Source: Pseudobutyrivibrio sp.
GTDB lineage: Bacteria > Bacillota > Clostridia > Lachnospirales > Lachnospiraceae
Assembly (NCBI GenBank): GCA_017557435.1
Contig: JAFYYR010000003.1
Location: forward strand, 62,001-126,000
DNA length: 64,000 bases
Direction of reading: 5' to 3'
The position numbers were made by a program, and so were the translations under genes. Below the pieces are notes generated by a model. The model saw only the letters and a program-made list of their open reading frames with translations. It ran no database searches and was not told the DNA's origin. Each line of letters opens with the position of its first letter. Positions within the stretch are counted from its first letter, which is position 1. This document shows positions 52,815 through 61,257 of this stretch, in pieces.

Positions 52815-52954
52815 CCAATATCCCCTGCTATAACTATCCTTGACACGCTTGCGCTCTTATTCGCTCGTTACGTTACATAAGATGCTTCCTACGGAACCAT
52901 CTAAGTAACGACGGCTCATCAAGGTCGCCGGATAGTTATATTAGTGTATATTGG
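52815..52954. repeat. Class II long intergenic palindrome, copy E
   Basis: Nested arms span 140 bases: CCAATA/TATTGG, a perfect 11-bp TATAACTATCC/GGATAGTTATA, CGTTAC/GTAACG and the same apical hairpin as copy D. A 44-base core (52868-52911) is identical to copy D, while the outer arms are unrelated in sequence yet still paired. It lies between legB and legC. Confidence 0.88.
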
Positions 52955-53021
52955 CTCATTTAAATATCCTAAATCTATTAATTTTAGGTTTCTCAAAAAT
53001 TTATTTTACTTTTTTAACGTA

Positions 53022-54002
53022 TTAGATGTTGTAGATATCCACCTTATACTTATCTAAGTTACCACGGAGGAATTCGATGGTCTCGGCAAGACCCTGCTCG
53101 AATGTGTAGCGTGGCTTCCAGTCTGTAAGCTCTAAAATCTTCTGGTTAGAGCCAAGGAGACGGTTAACCTCTGACTTCTCTGGGCGAAGTCTGTCTTCGT
53201 CACAGATGATACGTGCATTTGGATTAATCTGACGGATAAGCTCTTCAGCAAGCTGTCCGATAGAAATCTCCTTCTGTGTTGCAATATTGATTTCCTGACC
53301 GATTGTCTTATCGCTTTCATACATTGCGATGAAACCTGCGGCAGTATCTTTTACATAGTTGAAATCACGTGTTGGTGTAAGGCTACCAAGCTTAATCTCT
53401 TCCTTGCCTGCAAGAAGCTGTGTGATGATTGTTGGAATAACCGCACGAGCTGACTGACGTGGTCCAAATGTATTAAATGGACGCACGATTGTAACAGGCA
53501 AATCAAATGAACGATAGAATGACTCTGCAAGTCTATCGGCACCGATTTTTGTAGCTGAATATGGAGACTGTCCCTGGTATGGGTGCTTCTCATCGATAGG
53601 CACGTACTGTGCTGTACCGTAAACTTCTGATGTAGATGTAACAAGAACTCTTGCTGTACCAAGGTCTCTTGCTGCCTGAAGGATATTAAGAGTTCCCTTG
53701 ATATTAGTATCTACATATGCATCTGGGCTGTGGTATGAAAATGGAATAGCGATAAGTGCTGCCAAATGGAACACAGCGTCACATCCCTTCATAGCCTCAC
53801 GGACACCATTAGGGTCTCTTACATCACCTGCAAAGACCTCTACATGATCCATAATATCCTTTGGAAGTGTGTCTAACCATCCCCAGTTATTGAAGGAATT
53901 GTAGTACACAAATGCCTTTACCTCATATCCTTTTTTTACAAGCTCCTCAACCAAATGAGAGCCAATAAATCCATCTGAACCTGTAACTAAAACTTTACTC
54001 AT
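53022..54002 (-). CDS. legB: LegB-type NAD-dependent sugar 4,6-dehydratase
   Basis: 326 residues, extended SDR. TGSDGFIGSH opens the NAD site; VTSTSEVYGTA and YSATK give the Ser/Tyr/Lys set; NTFGPRQSARAVIPTII and TPTRDFNYVKDTA match the LegB family closely. It removes water from an NDP-GlcNAc (GDP-linked in Campylobacter) to form the 4-keto-6-deoxy sugar, the first committed step of legionaminic acid synthesis. ATG at 54002 with GGAGG upstream. It is preceded by palindrome F and followed by palindrome E, so it may be expressed as its own segment of the transcript. Confidence 0.92.
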   Translation of the reverse strand: MSKVLVTGSDGFIGSHLVEELVKKGYEVKAFVYYNSFNNWGWLDTLPKDIMDHVEVFAGDVRDPNGVREAMKGCDAVFHLAALIAIPFSYHSPDAYVDTNIKGTLNILQAARDLGTARVLVTSTSEVYGTAQYVPIDEKHPYQGQSPYSATKIGADRLAESFYRSFDLPVTIVRPFNTFGPRQSARAVIPTIITQLLAGKEEIKLGSLTPTRDFNYVKDTAAGFIAMYESDKTIGQEINIATQKEISIGQLAEELIRQINPNARIICDEDRLRPEKSEVNRLLGSNQKILELTDWKPRYTFEQGLAETIEFLRGNLDKYKVDIYNI

Positions 54003-54047
54003 CTATTTGTTTCCTCCACTCTAAATCTCCGGCAGCATCTAATATTA

Positions 54048-54120
54048 CATGCTCCCGCAGGGCACCCTCCATACTGCGCTAGGCAACTTTCCGCTTCGCG
54101 GCGCCCTCCTAGCTTGCATG
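54048..54120. repeat. GC-rich intergenic palindrome, copy F
   Basis: Arms CATGC/GCATG, GCTAGG/CCTAGC and CCGC-TTC-GCGG form an interrupted hairpin of 73 bases, unusually G+C-rich for this locus. It shares the intergenic placement of the other palindromes but no clear sequence with them. It lies between the KpsC/S-like gene and legB. Confidence 0.65.
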
Positions 54121-54147
54121 GCACTCCCCTGCTCGCGCTTACCAAGA

Positions 54148-55581
54148 CTACTTAGCTGCCTTATATTCACCAAAGTAATCCACCATAGATTTCGCTAATA
54201 GCGAAATATTCTCCGGCTTGAAGCGATCGTCGGAAAGTAAATATGTATTGCCTGGGCGAGCGCACGACATATACGCTGCCAAGTATTGAACAATTTCATC
54301 GCGGCTAGGCTGCTTCCAATTTTCAATAGCCTCCACGTAGTTCTCAAAGATGTCCTCTATTCTCATGATGCCTGGTGCATTTTCGTAGAGAATATCGCCA
54401 CCCATGATAACTGGTCGGCGGAGCATCATAGCCTCCTGACCTGCAGTACCTGTAAGAGTCGCCACGCACTGACATTTTTCAATGAGGGCAAATGAATCCT
54501 CCCATGGGTCTATCAACTCAATATTTGGATACTGCTTAAGTGCCTCATAGAAGCTGTTGTCACGACTACCAAGGAATGAATAATGCTCCTTAGCATAAAT
54601 CACCGTATCAGCTGGCACTGACTTAGCCAAGTTATCAAGGAAATACAGCTGCTTCTCGTATTTCTGGGCACATACAATAGTAGATGCCTCTGGCTGCAAA
54701 TGAAGTGGGAAGTATACGAACTTCTTGGTCATGTCAGCCTTTTTATAGTATTTCCTACTCTTCTTATATCTAAAGTAGAACTTGATAGACTCCATTGTGC
54801 GCTCGTAAGCTCTGTAATAAATGTAAGAGCCCTTATCACGAGTGTATGGATTGAAGAATCTCTGTCTCACCCAGAAAAGTGGCAGGATAAAAAATCTAGC
54901 CTTCCACTTTGGCTTTTTGCCTGAAAAACGCATAAAAGCAGGCTTTGAATGCTTCTCTTCAAAACCTGTTAAAAACTCATCTGCCTTTTTCAGCTGCTCC
55001 TCAGAAAACTGGATATCCTTATAGTTCTCTGGGAAGTTATAAATCATCTCAAATGGGTCATTTAATATGTAGTGATGTGTCAAATCCATGCCAACTGAAC
55101 GCATCAGAAGCATTGAGAAATATTTGGCCCCTGTTTTCTTACCTACCAGATAGGCTGAGTATGTAAGAAGAGTACCTACTACCTCGTCCCAGTAGAAATC
55201 CACATTGTAAGTGGTAAACACATGCTCCCAGAATGAAAACAATCCTGCTGCTGTGTGAACACAATAATCATAGTCACGATAAATCAAAAATCTATCAGTG
55301 TAGATGTATTTCCACATTGGAGAAGCGTCGTATTTCTTCTCGAACTCAACTAATTTATCTAATGTAAACTCGTCCCAGTGCTCATTGATATATGAAGCGA
55401 AATCGCAAACTGCTATCTGAGAACGGTCCTCAAACTTGCTGTAAACATAGTCAGCCTCCTGCTTGTCGCAGGTGATAAATACACCAAAGGCGTCCTTATC
55501 GTATTCTTTTTGTATCTCTTTAAAAGATGCTATGGCTACGTCATTGAATGCACGACGGGCCATAAAACAAATATTGTACAT
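54148..55581 (-). CDS. KpsC/KpsS-like capsule synthesis transferase (beta-Kdo transferase superfamily)
   Basis: 477 residues, soluble. The C-terminal third carries the pattern of the capsule-synthesis family (KpsC/KpsS): VIYAKEHYSFLG, a YPNIELIDPWEDSF stretch, CVATLTGTAGQEAM and RRPVIMGG. These place an 'AKEH' donor loop and a 'TGTAG-x-E' acceptor loop as in beta-Kdo transferases, which use CMP-Kdo. The N-terminal part (FMARRAFND, FGVFITCDKQE) is less conserved. This makes it a candidate for adding either CMP-activated acid of this locus. ATG with GAGGAGA. The donor is inferred. Confidence 0.65.
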   Translation of the reverse strand: MYNICFMARRAFNDVAIASFKEIQKEYDKDAFGVFITCDKQEADYVYSKFEDRSQIAVCDFASYINEHWDEFTLDKLVEFEKKYDASPMWKYIYTDRFLIYRDYDYCVHTAAGLFSFWEHVFTTYNVDFYWDEVVGTLLTYSAYLVGKKTGAKYFSMLLMRSVGMDLTHHYILNDPFEMIYNFPENYKDIQFSEEQLKKADEFLTGFEEKHSKPAFMRFSGKKPKWKARFFILPLFWVRQRFFNPYTRDKGSYIYYRAYERTMESIKFYFRYKKSRKYYKKADMTKKFVYFPLHLQPEASTIVCAQKYEKQLYFLDNLAKSVPADTVIYAKEHYSFLGSRDNSFYEALKQYPNIELIDPWEDSFALIEKCQCVATLTGTAGQEAMMLRRPVIMGGDILYENAPGIMRIEDIFENYVEAIENWKQPSRDEIVQYLAAYMSCARPGNTYLLSDDRFKPENISLLAKSMVDYFGEYKAAK

Positions 55582-55651
55582 GTTGTCTCCTCTCCCGCAA
55601 AATCGGGAAAATGCACCATCTATATAAGTTTAAAACAGCGCAATAAATAAA

Positions 55652-57103
55652 CTATTTCTTAAAAAATAGTCTACTAATGATACCACAAACTAAAAGTATA
55701 GTAAATAAAGCCAATCCTGCGGCAATGTAGATGTTCTCAATGAAAATGTAGAACAGCACACTTGGAATAATAATACCTAAAACAGGAAGCCAGCTTCTTG
55801 AAAACAATTTTGCAAATGAATAATTAAACTTCTTAGAAAGCTTTATCATCAAAAGCAGCGAGTAAAGGGCATAAGAAAGTCCTGTACCGATTGCCACCAT
55901 ATTGACGCTTCTCTCTATAAATAAAACCAGGGCACTTGAGAAAATCATATTGAAAATACAAAGGGCCACTGAGTTTGCAATAAGTGATTTGTTCAGCTTT
56001 ACAACGCTGAAAATATTGCCAAATAACATGGTTGTTGAATAAATCGCAACACCGATAATAAGAATCTGCGTTGCCACATTACCATTTGTATACTTAGGCA
56101 TAAATACCCCAACAAATATTGGCATTATGTAAAATACAAAGGTACAAGCTGCACCTGAAATAAGTGATGTAAGGCAAGTGAAATGTCCCGCCTTATCAAG
56201 AAGCTCCTGCTCATCCTTATTTGCACCATATAAGTGGGAAATCTTAATATAAAAGACCTGAGAAATGGTCTGTGGAACAAGCACCATTGTGGTAAATCCC
56301 ATTGTAGGTACTGTGTAAATTCCAAGGGCATCTTCTGGATCAGCAAAAAATAGCTGAATAACATGCTTATCAACATTCTGGACGATGGTCCAAATCAAGC
56401 TGTTGATAAGAAGTGGAAGTCCTCCCACAATCATCAGCTTCATGTATTTAAAATCAAAATCAAGTTTTGTGCCCTTAAAGGCATCCTTGTAAAAGAAAAC
56501 AATTCCAAGAAATGCCGAAGAAATTGTCATAGCATAGAGGCCATAGTAACCAAATATTTTTATAAAAGCTATACCAATACCAAAAGCCAGTACTGTTCTG
56601 ATAAAACCAATTAGTGCTGACTTATTATATTTGCCCTGCATTCTAACAGTAGAATTGGCCATGTCATCAAAACTCTTAAGGAGAATCATGATAGGGCAAA
56701 GACCATAACCAAATGCATATAAAGTTCCCTTTTGGCTGACGCCAATCTGGCCATTATATTTGAAAAATACCCACGCTTCAAACACTACAAAAATCAGTGC
56801 ATAAATCATAAGCATGAATGTGACTGTTATATTTCTCTGCTTGTTGGCATCATCAAAATCCTTGCGTCCAAGGGCCTGTGGGTAATCCCTATTGTAAGCA
56901 TTTAACACACCAAGCTGGGCGTAGTTCATATAGGCAAGTACAATTAAGCAGGCGCTATAGATACCCATAGGTTTCGAATCCACTTCATGCTTTGAGTAAA
57001 CGCTAAGCACAAATGAAAGCGCCGAACAAACCACAGTGGAAAGTGTTACCAATATAAAATCTGCACTTTTAATTTTGTTGAACAGTTTTGTAAGCATCTT
57101 CAT
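55652..57103 (-). CDS. wzx: Wzx-type polysaccharide flippase (MATE/MOP superfamily)
   Basis: 483 residues with 12-14 membrane segments and short loops, the standard Wzx layout. The N-terminal LSTVVCSALSFVLSVYSK and repeated small-residue helices fit the polysaccharide-biosynthesis exporter family, which flips undecaprenyl-diphosphate-linked repeats outward. It is the only flippase of this kind here, against two initiating transferases. ATG at 57103 overlaps the end of the upstream GT4 gene by 35 bases; a second in-frame ATG lies 6 bases later. No strong ribosome site is seen, so translation is probably coupled. Confidence 0.85.
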   Translation of the reverse strand: MKMLTKLFNKIKSADFILVTLSTVVCSALSFVLSVYSKHEVDSKPMGIYSACLIVLAYMNYAQLGVLNAYNRDYPQALGRKDFDDANKQRNITVTFMLMIYALIFVVFEAWVFFKYNGQIGVSQKGTLYAFGYGLCPIMILLKSFDDMANSTVRMQGKYNKSALIGFIRTVLAFGIGIAFIKIFGYYGLYAMTISSAFLGIVFFYKDAFKGTKLDFDFKYMKLMIVGGLPLLINSLIWTIVQNVDKHVIQLFFADPEDALGIYTVPTMGFTTMVLVPQTISQVFYIKISHLYGANKDEQELLDKAGHFTCLTSLISGAACTFVFYIMPIFVGVFMPKYTNGNVATQILIIGVAIYSTTMLFGNIFSVVKLNKSLIANSVALCIFNMIFSSALVLFIERSVNMVAIGTGLSYALYSLLLMIKLSKKFNYSFAKLFSRSWLPVLGIIIPSVLFYIFIENIYIAAGLALFTILLVCGIISRLFFKK

Positions 57104-58163
57104 ATATCTTAATTACTTCTTCCATGTATGTGTCAAAGTTGTTTAAATCCTTGGCACGTTTTCTAGCCCCCTCAGACTTCATTCTATAAATCTCACTATT
57201 ATCAAGTAGCTCGTTGATGTTGGCTACAAATGCTTCTCTATCTAGCGGCTTTTTGTCATTTCCACAAATCTTGCCGCAGTCATCATTGACAGTGATTTTG
57301 AATCCGCCAACTTTACTGGTAAGCACAGGCTTTCCAAAAGCCATAGCCTCCACTGCCGCCATTCCAAAACCTTCAAATTTGGATGGGGCCACCAGAATCT
57401 TAGTCTGGTTCATATATATGTATGGATTGTGCTGGAAGCCAACCATTTTTACATTGTCAGCAAGTCCCAGCTTTCCAATTAATTTCAAACTCTCGCTTCC
57501 CAAGTCTCCGCCGCCTACCATGACAGCCTTTATCTTAGGATGTGTTTTAGAAACTTCCTTAACGATTTGAATAAACTCGTAAGGATTTTTATTATCTGTA
57601 AGATAACCTACAAAAAGCAAATCTGATTTATAAGACTCTAGCTTTTCTTTGGTCATTTCTGTTCCTGCTAAATAGCCCTTTTCAAATATAGCTACCGCAT
57701 TAAAAGGAGTGCCAAGCACAACAGTCTTGCCCTCCATCTTGTCCTTGAACCAGGCCTTTTCCTCTACCAGTTTGTCAGGGATAATTATCTTGGAGAAATT
57801 CTTACATGCTCCGCCGTAAATAACAGACTTAGGTCCAATCTTTTGCACCCATCTTGGAATAGAATAAAGATGGCTAATGATTGGAATAGTGTCCGTTACC
57901 TTAGTACACATGAGGCTACAGTCATACTCATAGGCATGAATAATATCAGGCTTTACCTCATCGATGGCTTCTTTGATGGCCTTTTCGTCCACCTTTTCCA
58001 CTCCAATGTACTCGATGTCATTATCTAATAGCTTGGTCTCAACAGGACCTGTTGCTGTAAGATAAACGCACCTATAATCCTCTGGCATGGCAGCAATTGT
58101 ATTGATTGCTACGTTCTCCATACCACTATACTTACCAGACTTTGAAACATGCAATATAATCAT
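57069..58163 (-). CDS. GT4 glycosyltransferase
   Basis: 364 residues, GT-B fold. HVSKSGKYSGMENVA opens the acceptor domain; the donor domain has LLFVGYLTDNKNP, VMVGGGDLG, LVAPSKFEGFGMAAVEAMAFG with the E-x7-E pattern, and VLTSKVGG. It should extend the lipid-linked repeat unit in the cytoplasm. ATG with AGGAGAA. A likely promoter and a 201-base palindrome occupy the 282 bases upstream, so this gene may begin a transcript segment with wzx. Confidence 0.87.
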   Translation of the reverse strand: MIILHVSKSGKYSGMENVAINTIAAMPEDYRCVYLTATGPVETKLLDNDIEYIGVEKVDEKAIKEAIDEVKPDIIHAYEYDCSLMCTKVTDTIPIISHLYSIPRWVQKIGPKSVIYGGACKNFSKIIIPDKLVEEKAWFKDKMEGKTVVLGTPFNAVAIFEKGYLAGTEMTKEKLESYKSDLLFVGYLTDNKNPYEFIQIVKEVSKTHPKIKAVMVGGGDLGSESLKLIGKLGLADNVKMVGFQHNPYIYMNQTKILVAPSKFEGFGMAAVEAMAFGKPVLTSKVGGFKITVNDDCGKICGNDKKPLDREAFVANINELLDNSEIYRMKSEGARKRAKDLNNFDTYMEEVIKIYEDAYKTVQQN

Positions 58164-58179
58164 AATTTCTCCTAGTCCG

Positions 58180-58380
58180 CAATTGTTACTTTCACAAGCG
58201 TATCCGTAATCTGTTACACTAACAGTTCTTTACGCAATCTGTTACGCTAACAAGCAATCCACTCTCTTCCAGTCACTATATGTTCCTTCCAGAGAGGAAT
58301 TAGCTTGTTACCTACTGATTGCTCAACTTAGCTTGTTACCTACTTGATAGATAAATTTGTATGCTTGTTAATTACAATTG
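58180..58380. repeat. Class I-type compound palindrome, copy G
   Basis: Outer arms CAATTGT/ACAATTG and ACAAGC/GCTTGT enclose inner arms CAATC/GATTG, TAACAAGC/GCTTGTTA and CTCTCT/AGAGAG: 201 bases in all. Bases 58248-58310 match 58 of 63 positions of copy H (59694-59756). Extra partial direct repeats (CTGTTAC and TTAGCTTGTTACCTACT units) lie within it. Confidence 0.85.
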
Positions 58381-58395
58381 CTCATATAAAACTAT

Positions 58396-58425
58396 AATAT
58401 ATCAACTTATCCAAATGTTTCTCAA
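58396..58425 (-). promoter_or_regulatory. Possible internal promoter upstream of the GT4-wzx pair
   Basis: On the minus strand TTGAGA (58420-58425) and TATATT (58396-58401), each five of six consensus bases, are spaced 18 apart. They lie about 230 bases upstream of the ATG at 58163, so a transcript from here would carry the whole copy G palindrome as its leader. Confidence 0.42.
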
Positions 58426-58445
58426 AGTGAAAAACCATCTAATTA

Positions 58446-59669
58446 TTAAGTATTGCTAACCGCACCTACGATGTTTGTATATAATTCTCGCATTACCGCA
58501 TTTACGGTTTGCTTGTCGAAGGCTTTCATGGTTTCGATATTTACTTCCCCCATGCTCTGTCGTACTTCTGGTAAATCAGCCAGAGATTTCTTAAGGGCAA
58601 GTACTAGAGACTGTGGGTCCTTTGAATCGAAAAGATATCCACCTACTCCATCTGTAATCAAGTCTGTATTACCACGAATCTTGCTACATACGATAGGAAG
58701 TCCTACTGACATAGCCTCCATCAAAGCCACTGGAAGTCCCTCCTGATGAGAAGGGAAAACATAAATGTCACTGGCAGCAAAAACATCTGCCACATCTCTT
58801 CTAAATCCAAGCATCTGAACATAATCTGAAATTCCTAGATCCTTGATGGCCTCCTGAAGCTCTGCTTCAATTTTACCTCGTCCAGCAATCAGATACTTAA
58901 GCTTGTATTTAGGCTCCACACGCTCATCGCTATCTGGTCCAACAAGCATTCCCTGGTCCTTCATAATCTTAAGAGCCTTAAGAACCTGAATATGATTCTT
59001 TCTAGTAATCAGCTCACCAACAGAAAGTAGTACGCAGGTATCCTCATCTATACCAAGCTCAGCTCTTATTTTTCCGCGTGCTCCGTCGCTGGCCACAAAT
59101 TTATGAGTGTCTACACCTGCACCTGGAACATAGGCAACCTGCTTGGCATGGAACTTCTGAGCATTCTTATAATCCTCCTTATTGATAGTTATCAACAAGT
59201 CGGTGAATCTACTGCAGTGTTTTTCCACATTGTAATACACAAGCCAGTTCTTAAGTGGCGCACCATCAAAGAAATGGAAACCGTGGGCTGCATAGATAAC
59301 CTTGGTTCCGTAGAGCTTTCTAGCCTTGCGGCAAGCAAGACGGCAAATCACACCACCTATAGGAGACTGAGTGTGGACAATTTCGTACTTATTCTCCTCC
59401 ACCTCAGACTTAAGTTGCTTGTAGGCCCTTCTCAACTCTGCAATATTAAAAATCTTTCTAAGGCTGGCTGTCTCAATAACTCTACAACCCATCTCATCTA
59501 GCTTTTTCCTACGATCCTTCAAAGCCTCTGGACTGAGGGCGCTGTCATCATCATGCCAGCAACAGGCCACATCTACTGTGTAGCCTAAATCTTGTAAAAT
59601 CCTAATATTATCCAAATTAAACTGGGTCACCATATAAGCAGTGTGACCATGCATCAAAGCTTTTTTCAT
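58446..59669 (-). CDS. GT4 glycosyltransferase (EpsD/CapM-like)
   Basis: 407 residues, GT-B fold. It has TPYMVTQF-like start residues (HTAYMVTQFNLDN), HTQSPIGGVICRLACR, AHGFHFFDGAPLKN and INKEDYKNAQ, all typical of the EpsD/CapM group that adds the second sugar after the initiating transferase. The donor domain has LSVGELITRKNH and FPSHQEGLPVALMEAMSVGLP. Its place directly after the initiating enzyme supports that job. ATG with GAGG upstream. It is bracketed by two near-identical palindromes (G and H). Confidence 0.88.
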   Translation of the reverse strand: MKKALMHGHTAYMVTQFNLDNIRILQDLGYTVDVACCWHDDDSALSPEALKDRRKKLDEMGCRVIETASLRKIFNIAELRRAYKQLKSEVEENKYEIVHTQSPIGGVICRLACRKARKLYGTKVIYAAHGFHFFDGAPLKNWLVYYNVEKHCSRFTDLLITINKEDYKNAQKFHAKQVAYVPGAGVDTHKFVASDGARGKIRAELGIDEDTCVLLSVGELITRKNHIQVLKALKIMKDQGMLVGPDSDERVEPKYKLKYLIAGRGKIEAELQEAIKDLGISDYVQMLGFRRDVADVFAASDIYVFPSHQEGLPVALMEAMSVGLPIVCSKIRGNTDLITDGVGGYLFDSKDPQSLVLALKKSLADLPEVRQSMGEVNIETMKAFDKQTVNAVMRELYTNIVGAVSNT

Positions 59670-59682
59670 AATTTTCTACCTC

Positions 59683-59765
59683 GCCTATTACGTTAACAAG
59701 CAATTCGCTCTCTTTCAGTCACTACATGTTCCTTCCAGAGAGAAATTAGCTTGTTAACTATAGGC
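59683..59765. repeat. Class I-type palindrome, copy H
   Basis: 83 bases: GCCTAT/ATAGGC, a perfect 10-bp GTTAACAAGC/GCTTGTTAAC and CTCTCT/AGAGAG around a 23-base loop. The core matches copy G at 58 of 63 positions. It lies between the first initiating transferase and the EpsD-like GT4 gene. Confidence 0.87.
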
Positions 59766-59853
59766 TATTTATAAACATCTAAAAACTTTTCGCTCGCTTG
59801 TTACGCTATCTATACACATATGAAACCTTTTCTCCTGGTCATGCCACAATTGT

Positions 59854-61236
59854 CTATTTGTGAACTTTAGCGGTGGTTTCGCCCTCGGCAACACCTTCGG
59901 TGGCGTCCTTAGTAAAGATGACGCGAAGAGTCATAAGTATCAGCTGAATATCAAGAAGTACAGAGCACTTCTCGCAATAAATCATATCAAGCTTAAGCTT
60001 GTCGTATGAGGTGGTGTTGTACTTGCCGTAAACCTGTGCGTAGCCTGTAAGACCAGCTTTTACGTGGGTACGGAAAGCAAATTCAGGCACCTCTTTTATA
60101 TATTCTGCAATGATTTCAGGGCGCTCAGGACGTGGTCCTACAATTGACATGTCGCCCTTTAAAATATTGAAGAACTGTGGAAGTTCATCAATACGAGTAG
60201 CACGAATAAAATGTCCGATAGGTGTAATTCTATCGTCATTCTCGCTGGCAAGTCGCGCCTTTCCATCTTTTTCCGCATCGGTAATCATAGAGCGGAACTT
60301 CATAATCTTGTATTCTTTTCCACCTATTGTGCAGCGCACTTGTTTATAAAGTGCTGGGCCGCCGTCATACATGTGGATAAGTATTGCTGTCACCAGCATA
60401 ATTGGGCTTGTGATAATAATTCCAATAGAAGAAATTAAAATATCTCCCATTCTCTTAATGGCTGCTGAAACCCCATCCATTCCAACATTTTTGCAAAGGT
60501 AAAGAGGTGTATCGAAAAGGTTTACCTCCTCTGAGCCCTTTATTAAAATGTCCGCAATCTTTGGAGTGAAATAAACTCGCTTATCTGCAGCGAAGCATGC
60601 CTTTACAATGTCGTTTCTAATCTCCGATGGAACATCGTTAATAAGAACTGCATCATATTTTTCAAGCTCCTCAACAATTTTCTCATGAGGCTCCCTGCAG
60701 CTAATCTCACCATCGATTGAATATTTGTCATCACGACGATTCATCTTTGTAACAAGGTCGTTTTCATAGTCGCCGTAGATATTGAGAATAGAAAATGGTG
60801 GAAATAATCTTCGGTACAGCTTGGTACTTATATATGTGATCACCAGCACGGCCACAGCCTCTGCCAATGTCAGGGCTGCAAAATAACCAAGTGTGCGCCA
60901 TAAGTGCTTGAGAATTCGAATCATCAAAATAACGATTACATATTCCATTGCGTTTACAACTCCCACTGCGATAGCCTGGGACATGGTGAGAATTGATATT
61001 CTGGCACTACCGAACTCAAATCCATTAAATGTATTAATAACAAGCAATGAAAGCACCATGTAAAGAGCAATCATTACATAGTTTCCTTTTCCCTCAAAAC
61101 GGTTGGCGTTCATCAAATTCTGTAGGCGTAAATACCACATAACGCCAAAGAGCGTAGCTAGTGTAACTACTAGAACTACGCTACTAATAAATCTAAATAC
61201 CTTCTTTTTTGTCTCTACGTTCGTATTACTATTCAT
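59854..61236 (-). CDS. Initiating polyprenyl-phosphate sugar phosphotransferase (WbaP/CpsE family), first copy
   Basis: 460 residues from ATG 61236; an in-frame TTG 12 bases earlier sits too close to its AGG site. Four or five membrane segments (about 12-130), a Rossmann-like middle domain, a further membrane segment near 265-290, and the catalytic domain: YKQVRCTIGGKEY, KFRSM, RIDELPQFFNILKGDMS, GPRPE and AGLTGYAQVYGKYNT. It loads the first sugar phosphate onto undecaprenyl phosphate and so begins glycan assembly. It is clearly a paralogue of 32915-34276, aligning over the full length. It follows the GH25 gene after a 115-base gap with palindrome I. Confidence 0.9.
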   Translation of the reverse strand: MNSNTNVETKKKVFRFISSVVLVVTLATLFGVMWYLRLQNLMNANRFEGKGNYVMIALYMVLSLLVINTFNGFEFGSARISILTMSQAIAVGVVNAMEYVIVILMIRILKHLWRTLGYFAALTLAEAVAVLVITYISTKLYRRLFPPFSILNIYGDYENDLVTKMNRRDDKYSIDGEISCREPHEKIVEELEKYDAVLINDVPSEIRNDIVKACFAADKRVYFTPKIADILIKGSEEVNLFDTPLYLCKNVGMDGVSAAIKRMGDILISSIGIIITSPIMLVTAILIHMYDGGPALYKQVRCTIGGKEYKIMKFRSMITDAEKDGKARLASENDDRITPIGHFIRATRIDELPQFFNILKGDMSIVGPRPERPEIIAEYIKEVPEFAFRTHVKAGLTGYAQVYGKYNTTSYDKLKLDMIYCEKCSVLLDIQLILMTLRVIFTKDATEGVAEGETTAKVHK

Positions 61237-61257
61237 AAATATTATCAACCTATATTC

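Noticed and set aside
57214-57570. Plus-strand ORF of 118 codons opposite the GT4 gene
   Set aside because: It lies wholly within a well-supported GT4 gene on the other strand and has no ribosome site or recognisable domain. It is a shadow frame.
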